Source: Izemoplasma sp964435595 (lineage in GTDB: Bacteria; Bacillota_I; Bacilli_A; Izemoplasmatales; Izemoplasmataceae). From it: a stretch of 64,000 nt of DNA. Position 1 is the stretch's first letter; each line of letters starts with the position of its first letter. A program made the translations under genes and the position numbers. The DNA lies in NCBI GenBank assembly GCA_964435595.1, contig CAYSZV010000003.1, forward strand, positions 1 to 64,000. Reading direction: 5' to 3'. Positions 1 to 7,796 of this stretch are shown piece by piece. Below the pieces are notes generated by a model that was given only the letters and a program-made list of their open reading frames with translations, ran no database searches and was not told the origin of the DNA.

Positions 1-230
1 TATGGTGCAGCATCTAATGCATTTAAGTAGTTTTTGAATACCATTTCACTAAATGGAACCCATAAACTTGGTTGTGTTTCTGTATAAATTAAATCAAAAC
101 TTTTTAGTGATGTTAATACCATCCAATAGAATGGAATTAATACTAAAATACCGAAGAATACTAAAAATGCGTATACAACAACTTTAACAATAATTTGTTT
201 CGTTCTTGATTCTCTTTCTTTATCTTTCAT
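1..230 (-). CDS. Sugar ABC transporter permease, MalG-like (partial, N-terminus only)
   Basis: The first 76 codons of a second permease run off the left edge of the window. The N-terminus is basic and is followed by a long hydrophobic segment ending in PFYWMVLTS, the usual first membrane helix of MalG/UgpE-type carbohydrate permeases. The ATG at 228-230 has a strong ribosome binding site (GGAGG) that overlaps the end of the upstream permease gene, so the two are translationally linked. It should pair with the MalF-like permease at 243-1175 as the transmembrane channel of a sugar importer. The conserved EAA loop and the C-terminus lie outside the window, so substrate and exact family cannot be judged. 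Confidence 0.85.
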   Translation of the reverse strand, partial: MKDKERESRTKQIIVKVVVYAFLVFFGILVLIPFYWMVLTSLKSFDLIYTETQPSLWVPFSEMVFKNYLNALDAAP

Positions 231-242
231 TTTTAGCACCTC

Positions 243-1175
243 CTAATAATGCACACGCTTTTTACCGACCATAACTTGAAGTCCGGTAAATACTAGCGTG
301 ATAGCAAATAGGATAATTGCCGCGGCGGCAGCTCTTGAAGCTGCTCCAGGCAACACAGTTATATTTTTAACTTCTTCATACACAAGTCCAACAAGAGTTA
401 TCAATGAATCTTTTGATAACGATCCCGGAGGAGCTAATGTAGGACCAAACATCCCAATAACAGTACGATAAGCTTTGAACGCACCGATAAATGAAGTAAT
501 CGTAATATACATAATCATTGGAGAAAGTAGAGGAACTGTGATTCTACTAAACACTCTCCATCTTGGTGTAGCGTCGATTCTAGCGGCATCATAATATTGC
601 TTATCAATACTTTGAAGTCCTGATAAGAACACCATAATTTTAAATGCTAGACCTCCCCAAACAGTGTACACAAGTAGCGCGAACATTGCGCGTCCCCATG
701 TTGCACCAGCGTTAACCCAAACAATTGCGTCAGCTCCAGTCGGTGCACCAAACCATCCTAATACCATGTTGAACAACCCATATTCTTTATTGAATATGAA
801 TGCAAATGCCATACCTACAGCGATTGCATTTGTTACATATGGTAAGAAGAAGATTGTTTGAAATATCATTTGAAATCTCTTAATAGAATTCAAGAATACT
901 GATATTACAAGTGCAACAATTACTGAAACCGGTACTGATACGAATACGATAATTGCAGTATTCTTCAGCGCAGTCAGGAACATTCTATCTGTCAATATTT
1001 CCTTGAAGTTACCTATAAATGTAAATCCAGTTATTTCACCAGTAAGTAAGTTGTAGTTTTCTAAGAAAACGAGTACAAATGCATTTACTAGTGGATATAA
1101 TGTAAATACTAACAGTAGAAGCATCGCGGGTGCCAAATATAGCCAGGCTCTAACGTTGCTTTGTCTTTCTAGCAC
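243..1175 (-). CDS. Sugar ABC transporter permease, MalF/UgpA-like
   Basis: This 310-residue integral membrane protein has about six hydrophobic segments. It carries a CUT1-family EAA-type loop near residues 195-215 (AARIDATPRWRVF then a Pro), the site that contacts the ATPase. It would form half of the membrane pore of a carbohydrate importer with the MalG-like protein that follows. The start is GTG at 1173-1175, overlapping the TAG stop of the upstream ATPase gene by one base, which signals coupled translation. Order ATPase - MalF-like - MalG-like is clear; the solute-binding protein and enzymes that would reveal the sugar lie beyond the left edge. Confidence 0.9.
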   Translation of the reverse strand: MLERQSNVRAWLYLAPAMLLLLVFTLYPLVNAFVLVFLENYNLLTGEITGFTFIGNFKEILTDRMFLTALKNTAIIVFVSVPVSVIVALVISVFLNSIKRFQMIFQTIFFLPYVTNAIAVGMAFAFIFNKEYGLFNMVLGWFGAPTGADAIVWVNAGATWGRAMFALLVYTVWGGLAFKIMVFLSGLQSIDKQYYDAARIDATPRWRVFSRITVPLLSPMIMYITITSFIGAFKAYRTVIGMFGPTLAPPGSLSKDSLITLVGLVYEEVKNITVLPGAASRAAAAAIILFAITLVFTGLQVMVGKKRVHY

Positions 1176-2299
1176 TAGACTAGTTCTCCTGTTTCCTTAT
1201 TAAATACAAATAATTTTTCTGGTCTAATATCGAAACTCACTTTATCTCCTGGCATAATTCGATGTTGTGAATCTACGATAACCCTATATGATTTTTGCTC
1301 AACAATGCTCTTAACTCCTGATCCGTCATCACCTTGTTCTGACTCTTCAAGAGGTGCTATAATTTGTGTTGGATCTTTTATAATCAGCGTTGTATCTCTA
1401 CCTATCGTTTCAACTTGCCAAACCTCAGCATCCATTACACCTTTTTCAACATACACAAATCCTTCTGGTCTAATTCCCACAAACACTTCCTTAAGATCTG
1501 TTTTTAACTTCTTGATTTTACTGTCTCCAATAAACAAGTTTCCATTTTCAATAGTTCCATCAAATATATTGATAGGTGGAGTTCCTAAGAACTTAGCAAC
1601 AAATAAGTTGTCTGGATAATCATATACATGTTGAGGTTCCCCAACTTGTTGTTCTTCCCCTAATTCCATTAATACGATTTGATCACTAATACTCATTGCT
1701 TCTTCTTGATCATGTGTTACAAAGATTGTAGTGATTCCAGTCTCACGTTGAATTCGTTTGATTTCTTCACGAGTTTGTAATCTCAATCTTGCATCAAGAT
1801 TTGATAATGGTTCATCTAATAACAATACACGAGGTTTTTTAACAAGCGCTCTAGCAATAGCCACACGTTGTTGTTGCCCACCTGATAGTTGTTTTGGCTT
1901 ACGGTCCATAAGTTCACCGATACCAACTAAATCAGCCATTTCTTGAGCTCTTTGTAATGCTTCATGCTTTGGAACTTTCATGTTTTCTAACGGAAACATA
2001 ATATTTTGTCTTACAGTCATATGAGGATATAAAGCGTAGTTTTGGAATACAAGCCCTATACCACGGTCTTCGGGTGCCATATCAGTAACATCTTCATCAC
2101 CGAAATAGATTCTACCTTCATTTGGATTTAATAATCCTGCAATCATATACAAGGTTGTTGATTTTCCACACCCTGATGGTCCTAATAATCCCACTAATTT
2201 ACCTGATGGTATAACGATGTCTAAATCTTTAACAGCGACTGTTTCTGCCTTGTCTTTAGCCTGGAATATTTTTGTAATACTGTCTAATTTGATATCCAT
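1175..2299 (-). CDS. Sugar ABC transporter ATP-binding protein, MsmK/UgpC/MalK-like
   Basis: This 374-residue ATPase energises the permease pair encoded just downstream. Walker A (GPSGCGKST) is near residue 41, the signature LSGGQQQR near 138, Walker B (LLLDEP) near 158 and the H-loop HDQEE near 196. The C-terminal third is the TOBE/MalK regulatory domain usual for CUT1 importers, here with an acidic insertion (EESEQGDDGSG) near residues 317-328. MalK-type ATPases are often shared among several sugar importers. The start ATG at 2297-2299 is preceded by an AGGAGA ribosome binding site. No cre-like site was recognised in the 160 bases upstream. Confidence 0.93.
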   Translation of the reverse strand: MDIKLDSITKIFQAKDKAETVAVKDLDIVIPSGKLVGLLGPSGCGKSTTLYMIAGLLNPNEGRIYFGDEDVTDMAPEDRGIGLVFQNYALYPHMTVRQNIMFPLENMKVPKHEALQRAQEMADLVGIGELMDRKPKQLSGGQQQRVAIARALVKKPRVLLLDEPLSNLDARLRLQTREEIKRIQRETGITTIFVTHDQEEAMSISDQIVLMELGEEQQVGEPQHVYDYPDNLFVAKFLGTPPINIFDGTIENGNLFIGDSKIKKLKTDLKEVFVGIRPEGFVYVEKGVMDAEVWQVETIGRDTTLIIKDPTQIIAPLEESEQGDDGSGVKSIVEQKSYRVIVDSQHRIMPGDKVSFDIRPEKLFVFNKETGELV

Positions 2300-2437
2300 T
2301 GTATCTCTCCTAAAAAATAAATTTCTTTAACACTGTATTATACTATATTTTTAGTGATTTTTAAATGTTATTTTATAAAATTCAGACGAACATTCTCTAG
2401 GCTTTTGTTAAGGCTTATTTTTATAATAAATAAAAAT

Positions 2438-2464
2438 AAAAAAGGATGCTTTTGCATCCTTTTT
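2438..2464 (-). terminator. Intrinsic terminator after the small membrane protein gene
   Basis: A perfect hairpin (stem AAAAGGATGC with loop TTTT) overlaps the TAA stop of the gene at 2463-2714. It is followed, in minus-strand direction, by a T-rich tract. It separates this gene from the sugar ABC operon. Confidence 0.85.
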
Positions 2465-2714
2465 ATGCTAAATAATTGCTATAAACGAACCATAATCCAA
2501 AAATAACTACTGCTACAATAATTAATTTAGATAATTTCTTTACAAGATCAATTGCTCCGAGGAAAATTACTAAAACCCCTCCGACTAAAATCCCTGTTTG
2601 AATTAATATATCTTGTTCTGTAAAGAAATCAAGTCCATCTTGTAAGTACCCTACAATCATTTCGGAGATACCACTAAAAAATTCTCCCTGTAAAAATGTT
2701 GTAATAAAATCCAT
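2463..2714 (-). CDS. Small membrane protein of unknown function (83 aa)
   Basis: An 83-residue protein with an amphipathic or hydrophobic N-terminal third and two strongly hydrophobic segments, near residues 40-57 and 64-79, separated by a basic KKLSK turn. It looks like a two-helix membrane hairpin. The ATG at 2712-2714 is chosen because an AGAGGTGG ribosome binding site precedes it; an upstream in-frame start would place the Shine-Dalgarno inside the coding region. It lies alone between the recR operon and the sugar ABC operon and has its own terminator. I do not recognise a family. The compact, hydrophobic pattern is compatible with a small holin-like or membrane-stress protein, but nothing specific supports that. 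Confidence 0.7.
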   Translation of the reverse strand: MDFITTFLQGEFFSGISEMIVGYLQDGLDFFTEQDILIQTGILVGGVLVIFLGAIDLVKKLSKLIIVAVVIFGLWFVYSNYLA

Positions 2715-2792
2715 AATTCCACCTCTTTCTCGCAATGTCTAACTACATTATAACAAAAAACATGTGTATAACTTATGAAAATCATTTGAAAA

Positions 2793-3392
2793 TTATATTT
2801 TTCTTCTTCCTTCCAATGCTTTGAAGATAGTAATCTCATCTGCAAACTCTATATTTCCCCCCGCTGGTATACCGTGAGCAATTCTTGTAACGAGTAACCC
2901 AGTACCATCTAAGAGTCTAGATATGTATCTGGCAGTTGTTTCTCCCTCGTTGTTTAAATTCGTTGCGATAATAACTTCTTTAAATGTTTCATCTTTTAAT
3001 CTTTCAAGCAAGGGTTTGATGTTGATATCATCTGGTCCAATCCCATTACTAGGAGATATAGCTCCATTTAATACATGATACTGACCGTGATATCTGTTTG
3101 TTTTTTCCATAACGATAACATCTTTCGCTTCTTCCACAACAATAATTGTTGATTTATCTCGAGAGTCATCCTTACATATATAACAAGGATCTGTATCTGT
3201 AATGTTTCCACAAATAGGACAGAAAAAAATTTCTGTCTTAATTTTTTGAAAAGCTTCTATGATTTGATCAATGGTTTCATTGTCAAATTTATTTACTGTG
3301 TGTAGAGCATAACGCTCAGCAGTCTTTTTTCCCACTCCCGGGTACTTTCTTAAAGACTCTATTAATTGCTCAATGCTTTGTGGATATCTCAT
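2793..3392 (-). CDS. recR: Recombination mediator RecR
   Basis: RecR (199 aa, the usual length) works with RecO to load RecA on gapped DNA. A helix-hairpin-helix lies at about residues 11-26 (KYPGVGKKTAERYA), a four-cysteine zinc finger at C58, C61, C70 and C73, and a Toprim domain from about residue 81 (VVEEAKDV). The ATG at 3390-3392 is chosen over an upstream GTG because the AGGAAG ribosome binding site sits eight bases before it. It is the last gene of the dnaX-ybaB-recR cluster, an arrangement conserved in Firmicutes. Confidence 0.97.
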   Translation of the reverse strand: MRYPQSIEQLIESLRKYPGVGKKTAERYALHTVNKFDNETIDQIIEAFQKIKTEIFFCPICGNITDTDPCYICKDDSRDKSTIIVVEEAKDVIVMEKTNRYHGQYHVLNGAISPSNGIGPDDINIKPLLERLKDETFKEVIIATNLNNEGETTARYISRLLDGTGLLVTRIAHGIPAGGNIEFADEITIFKALEGRRKI

Positions 3393-3404
3393 TTCAATCA
3401 CTTC

Positions 3405-3710
3405 CTAAAATAGTCCTGGAATTCCTCCACCAGTGAATTGTGACATAACCCTTTGTGTTTCATCATCAATTTTGGTAATACAATCATTTACTGCAACAGT
3501 AATTAAGTCTTGAAGTATTTCGATATCTTCCTTGTCTTCAATTACATCTGGGCTAATCTCAATCGTGTTCATTCTTTTGTTACCAAGAAACTCGACTTTG
3601 ACAGCTCCGCCACCTGCACTACCATAAAAAGTAGAGGCTTCAAGTTCTTTTTGAGCTCTTACCATATCTCTTTGCATTTTTTGCAGTTTTTTCATCATTC
3701 CTGGATTCAT
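3405..3710 (-). CDS. ybaB: YbaB/EbfC family nucleoid-associated protein
   Basis: A 101-residue DNA-binding protein of the YbaB/EbfC family, with the typical N-terminal KLQKMQRDMVRAQKELE helix and a Gly-rich C-terminal end (GGGIPGLF). The family binds DNA as a tweezer-like dimer. Its start ATG overlaps the TGA of dnaX (ATGA), and recR follows after 12 bases, so the three genes form one operon. A GAGGAG ribosome binding site inside the end of dnaX supports the start. Confidence 0.95.
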   Translation of the reverse strand: MNPGMMKKLQKMQRDMVRAQKELEASTFYGSAGGGAVKVEFLGNKRMNTIEISPDVIEDKEDIEILQDLITVAVNDCITKIDDETQRVMSQFTGGGIPGLF

Positions 3711-5761
3711 TTTTTATCTCCTCTTCTTACTTTGACATTTTCTCTACCAAACAATTGAACAGCTTCTTTGACACTATCTGGTGTAAATGTGTCTGTTTTT
3801 TTTGTTTGTAATTTAATTTCTTTTAAACCTGGGTGAGAAATTGGTGTCAATTTAATCTTTTTGTTTCTATCTTTTCTCCACTCTTGTAAGAATTCAGCTG
3901 ATACAGATTCCCACACTACTACCGGAACCGCCATATAGTCTAAATCTAATTCATGAAATGAAGATAACATTCCTTTAATCGTTTCTTTAATTTCTGGCTC
4001 CATCATTCTATTACAGGTTGATGGACTTGGGTATGAGATAATCAATGTGCTACCATCGGTAGCTACCAATCTTCCACTTGTGATTAATTTTGCATATTGC
4101 ATGTCAAGTGGGCTGGCTACTCTTTCAATATCATACCATTTCTTATTAATCTTGATTTTTACTTCTCTATTACCATTATTCAATACATTTTCTATTATGC
4201 GTATATCATATGTAGAATAAGGTTCTTCTTCGACAACTTCTTCAAAGAAACTATTATTCTCTTCCTGTTCTGTATCAGCAATACTGAACAAATCTGTTGT
4301 TTCAGGTTCTTCTTGTTCGTCTATTTCTTCAGGTTCTTCGTCCTCTTCTTCGGAATCATCAAAAACAGATACAGTTGAAGGTGTCATTTCTATATCCTCT
4401 GAATCAAATTCTTCATCCTCTTCTATATCAAGAATAGGGTCATCTAAAGTGTTTTCTTGATCCGACTCTTCCTCGTCAGCTTCAAAAACAGGAGTTTCTT
4501 CCTCTTCATTTATTGTTTCAAGTTTTACTTCTTGTACACTCTCAACAACTGGCTCAGGAGTATACTTTTCTTCTATACGAATTTGAGATTGAGATTCAAT
4601 ATTTTCCAAATCAATCTTTAATTGTCTAATCTCAGCTTTTAAATCTTCGAATTGGTCTGCGACAATAATTTCTTGTTTTTCAATGTAATCAACCATCTTA
4701 ATAAGTGCCAACTCCATATATAGTTTGGCGTTATTAGTGAATTTCATATCGTTTTGTGTTTTGTTTAACACACCAATGTAATAAAACACTAGATTATTTG
4801 ATAAGTTGTTAGCCAACACTTTAAAGTCATCATCTTGATAAAGCAATTGATCACTTTCGTTTGTATTTGTGTTCTTATAAATCAATAAATCTCGATAGAA
4901 CTTGATAAGATTTTCAACCAAACGTTGTGACTCTTTTCCTAAATCAACTAACTCATCTAATAATTTAATAGCTTTAACGGAATCATTTTCATAAATTGCT
5001 TGTGCAATTTCTAACAATCGTTCGTTTGATACGGTACCTCTAATTGCGTGAACATCATTTATGTTAACTTTTTTATCAGTATAAGAAACCACTTGATCTA
5101 ATAAACTAATCGCATCTCTCATTCCGCCTTCAGCACTTTCTGCGATTACTTTAACAGCTTCTTGAGATATAGCAATTGCTTCATTGTCAATAATTGTATT
5201 CATGCGGATAATCATCTCCGGTACAGAGACACCTCTAAAGTCAAAGCGTTGACATCTCGAATGGATTGTTGCCGGAATTTTATGCGGTTCCGTCGTTGCC
5301 AAAATAAAGATGACATGTTTCGGAGGTTCTTCTAACGTTTTTAATAACGCATTAAACGCACCTTGAGATAACATGTGCACCTCATCAATTATATATACTT
5401 TGTATGTACTTACACCTGGTAAATACTTAACTTTATCACGTATTTCACGTATTTCATCTACACCATTATTTGAAGCTGCATCAATTTCAATAACATCACT
5501 AATTGTATTGTTATCAATTCCTTTACATATATCACATTCGTTGCACGGATTAGAGACTGGAGCTTGTTTACAGTTGACAGCTTTTGCAATAATCTTCGCA
5601 ATCGAAGTTTTACCAGTTCCTCTTGGCCCACTAAATAAATAAGCATGCGCTATCTTGTTATTTTTAAGCGCATTCTTAAACGTTCTTGTGATATGTTCTT
5701 GTCCTGCTATTTCTTCAAAATCTTTTGGTCTATATGTACGATATAACGCCTTATATGCCAT
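3707..5761 (-). CDS. dnaX: DNA polymerase III subunits gamma/tau
   Basis: DnaX is the ATPase subunit of the clamp loader. Visible are Walker A (GPRGTGKT, residues 45-52), the four zinc cysteines C64, C73, C76, C79, Walker B with DEVHM near 126-130, and the sensor TTEPH near 156-160. The region from about residue 405 to 525 is strikingly acidic and low in complexity (runs of E and D), followed by a tau-like C-terminal domain. At 684 aa it is longer than the Bacillus protein. The ATG at 5759-5761 is chosen because GAGGGTG sits six bases upstream and the product begins MAYKALYRTYRP as in relatives. It overlaps ybaB by four bases. Confidence 0.96.
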   Translation of the reverse strand: MAYKALYRTYRPKDFEEIAGQEHITRTFKNALKNNKIAHAYLFSGPRGTGKTSIAKIIAKAVNCKQAPVSNPCNECDICKGIDNNTISDVIEIDAASNNGVDEIREIRDKVKYLPGVSTYKVYIIDEVHMLSQGAFNALLKTLEEPPKHVIFILATTEPHKIPATIHSRCQRFDFRGVSVPEMIIRMNTIIDNEAIAISQEAVKVIAESAEGGMRDAISLLDQVVSYTDKKVNINDVHAIRGTVSNERLLEIAQAIYENDSVKAIKLLDELVDLGKESQRLVENLIKFYRDLLIYKNTNTNESDQLLYQDDDFKVLANNLSNNLVFYYIGVLNKTQNDMKFTNNAKLYMELALIKMVDYIEKQEIIVADQFEDLKAEIRQLKIDLENIESQSQIRIEEKYTPEPVVESVQEVKLETINEEEETPVFEADEEESDQENTLDDPILDIEEDEEFDSEDIEMTPSTVSVFDDSEEEDEEPEEIDEQEEPETTDLFSIADTEQEENNSFFEEVVEEEPYSTYDIRIIENVLNNGNREVKIKINKKWYDIERVASPLDMQYAKLITSGRLVATDGSTLIISYPSPSTCNRMMEPEIKETIKGMLSSFHELDLDYMAVPVVVWESVSAEFLQEWRKDRNKKIKLTPISHPGLKEIKLQTKKTDTFTPDSVKEAVQLFGRENVKVRRGDKK

Positions 5762-5811
5762 ATACTTCACCCTCTTAATATTTTAAAAATGTGTAACTCT
5801 ATTATAAAACA

Positions 5812-5836
5812 AAAAGACTATTTTTGATAGTCTTTT
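5812..5836 (-). terminator. Intrinsic terminator of the unknown membrane protein gene
   Basis: A nine-base-pair stem (AAAAGACTA) with a short loop sits just past the stop of the 5844-6320 gene and is followed by T-rich sequence on the minus strand. Confidence 0.8.
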
Positions 5837-5843
5837 CAGCAAT

Positions 5844-6320
5844 TTAATCTAATTTCTTTACTTCTCTAATAATAACTTGAATTGCCTTGTATTCTACTGT
5901 CGATTTTTTAAATTTTTTACCTAAATACTCATATGTCAAATCTGGCTTTTCACCTTCGGTTTTAATTGAATGCAGTTGCTTTAGTGTTTTTTGAAATCTA
6001 TCTGAATCTTGTAATGTTCTATAGTCTTGAATGGAAAACCCACCCTCCATATTCAAGGCTACATTTGCATCACTTACAAACTTATCAAATCCATCTTTTT
6101 GTTCTTTAGCTTTTCTTTGTTTGGGAAAAATTTTATCAAAGATTTTATCAAACACAAAGAGAAAAACTGTGAAAACAGTTGGAATTATAAATGCCAACAA
6201 CACCAAGTTCGTATCTAACGTTCCCGTGCTAACCCAATTGATTACAACATATATAGCTATAGCTAATACCGCTATACCGAAAATCATAAAGTAGTATTTA
6301 AAGTTCTTTTTTGGTCCCAT
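5844..6320 (-). CDS. Hypothetical membrane protein (158 aa)
   Basis: A 158-residue protein with two transmembrane helices in its first half (about residues 10-30 and 38-60), then a basic stretch (KQRKAKEQK) and a soluble charged C-terminal domain of about 80 residues. By the positive-inside rule the tail is probably cytosolic. The ATG at 6318-6320 follows a GGGTGAT ribosome binding site; a longer version is possible but less well supported. Its start region overlaps the upstream region of the divergently transcribed mnmE. I do not recognise a family. Confidence 0.75.
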   Translation of the reverse strand: MGPKKNFKYYFMIFGIAVLAIAIYVVINWVSTGTLDTNLVLLAFIIPTVFTVFLFVFDKIFDKIFPKQRKAKEQKDGFDKFVSDANVALNMEGGFSIQDYRTLQDSDRFQKTLKQLHSIKTEGEKPDLTYEYLGKKFKKSTVEYKAIQVIIREVKKLD

Positions 6321-6385
6321 TTTTATCACCCATATGTTATTATACACTAAACATACATTATGATATAATGAAAATGGTGATATTT

Positions 6386-7735
6386 ATGAATAGAGATACA
6401 ATCGCAGCAATCTCAACCGCGCTCGGACAAGGTGCAATCAGCATTGTTCGACTCAGTGGAGACAATGCAATTAAAGTCACAAACAAAATATTTAAAGGCA
6501 AAAACTTATCTAAGGTTGAGTCTCACACAGTTCACTATGGACATATTGTTCATAACGAAATAGTCATAGATGAAGTCTTGGTGAGTGTCTTTAAGGGCCC
6601 AAAAACATTTACTACAGAAGACATTGTTGAAATCAATTGTCACGGTGGTGTTTTTGTTGCGAACAAAATCCTTCAAGCTATATTAATTGAAGGTGCGAGA
6701 CCAGCAAATCCAGGAGAATTTACTGAAAGAGCTTTTTTGAATGGTAGAATTGATTTAACACAAGCAGAAGCAGTAATGGATATTATTGAAGCAAAATCTG
6801 ATTTAAGCCTTTCTTTGGCAAACAAAGGGTTAGATGGTGAGATTTACAGATTGATTGCCGATCTTCGATCTGAATTACTAAACACAATCGCTCACATCGA
6901 AGTAAACATTGATTATCCAGAATATGATGATGTAATTGAATTGTCAAATTCTATTATTAAACCAGCAATCGAAAAATTAATCATAAGAATTCAAAAACTA
7001 TTGGAAAAAGCCTCTTATGGAAAAGTCATTAAAGATGGAGTTAAAACAGCAATAATCGGAAGACCAAACGTAGGTAAATCAAGTCTCTTAAACGCTTTAT
7101 TAAGAGAAGAACGAGCTATTGTTACAGAAATCCAAGGAACAACACGAGATACCGTTGAAGGTAGTGTTAATATTGGTGGTATCATATTGAATCTAGTTGA
7201 TACAGCTGGAATAAGAGAATCTAGTGATATCGTGGAGAGTATCGGAATATCAAAAGCAAAAGAGGCAATTGAAGAAGCCGAATTAATTTTGTTCGTTTTA
7301 GACAACAGCCAAGCTCTCACAGAGGAAGACAAACAACTATTAGAGCTCACAAGAAATAAAAAAAGGATAGTAATTGTAAACAAAACGGATATCAACAAGA
7401 CAATTGAACATACCTTGGATAATACAGTATCAATATCGGCATTAAATAAAACTGGTATTACTGAACTAGAAGACTTGATTCGTTCGATGTTTTTAACTGG
7501 CGAAATCAATATAACAGATCAAACATACCTTTCAAATGCAAGGCATATCGCCAAACTTACAGATGCGGTTGGAGCACTAAAAGAAAGCATTATTGCAATA
7601 GATGATGAAATGCCAATTGATATGGCCGAAATAGATTTGAAAAATGCTTGGCAATTACTAGGAGAAATCATTGGAGATACTTCATCTACTTCACTTTTAG
7701 ATGAATTGTTCAGCAAATTTTGTTTAGGAAAGTAA
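6386..7735 (+). CDS. mnmE: tRNA uridine-5-carboxymethylaminomethyl modification GTPase MnmE
   Basis: MnmE, with MnmG, modifies the wobble uridine of tRNAs reading two-codon boxes. The N-terminal folate-binding domain, helical domain and inserted Ras-like G domain are all present: G1 GRPNVGKS at residues 225-232, GTTRD at 251-255, DTAGIR near 276 and NKTD near 335. The catalytic C-terminal motif is FCLGK (residues 445-449), with Leu where Ile is common. The ATG at 6386 follows GGTGAT and gives 449 aa, normal for the family. A TATAAT at 6364-6369 may be its -10. In many Firmicutes mnmE follows jag at the origin; here it is 30 kb away and opposes its neighbours. Confidence 0.96.
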   Translation: MNRDTIAAISTALGQGAISIVRLSGDNAIKVTNKIFKGKNLSKVESHTVHYGHIVHNEIVIDEVLVSVFKGPKTFTTEDIVEINCHGGVFVANKILQAILIEGARPANPGEFTERAFLNGRIDLTQAEAVMDIIEAKSDLSLSLANKGLDGEIYRLIADLRSELLNTIAHIEVNIDYPEYDDVIELSNSIIKPAIEKLIIRIQKLLEKASYGKVIKDGVKTAIIGRPNVGKSSLLNALLREERAIVTEIQGTTRDTVEGSVNIGGIILNLVDTAGIRESSDIVESIGISKAKEAIEEAELILFVLDNSQALTEEDKQLLELTRNKKRIVIVNKTDINKTIEHTLDNTVSISALNKTGITELEDLIRSMFLTGEINITDQTYLSNARHIAKLTDAVGALKESIIAIDDEMPIDMAEIDLKNAWQLLGEIIGDTSSTSLLDELFSKFCLGK

Positions 7736-7768
7736 TTGTTAAAAAACATACATTAATTATACAAAGAA

Positions 7769-7796
7769 AAAACCCTTCAAAAATGAAGGGTTTTAT
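7769..7796. terminator. Bidirectional terminator between mnmE and the PEPCK-like gene
   Basis: A perfect 11-base-pair stem (AAAACCCTTCA and its complement) with A-rich and T-rich flanks lies between two convergent genes and can serve both. Confidence 0.88.

Noticed and set aside
3791..3806. A run of eight A on the coding strand of dnaX, like a slippery site for tau/gamma frameshifting
   Set aside because: It lies near residue 660 of 684, far beyond the gamma/tau boundary, and both alternative frames would only remove about 20 residues.
4097..4378. Phe/Ile-rich reading frame opposite the acidic region of dnaX
   Set aside because: It arises from GAA/GAT codons read in antisense (TTC/ATC) and has no start signal.
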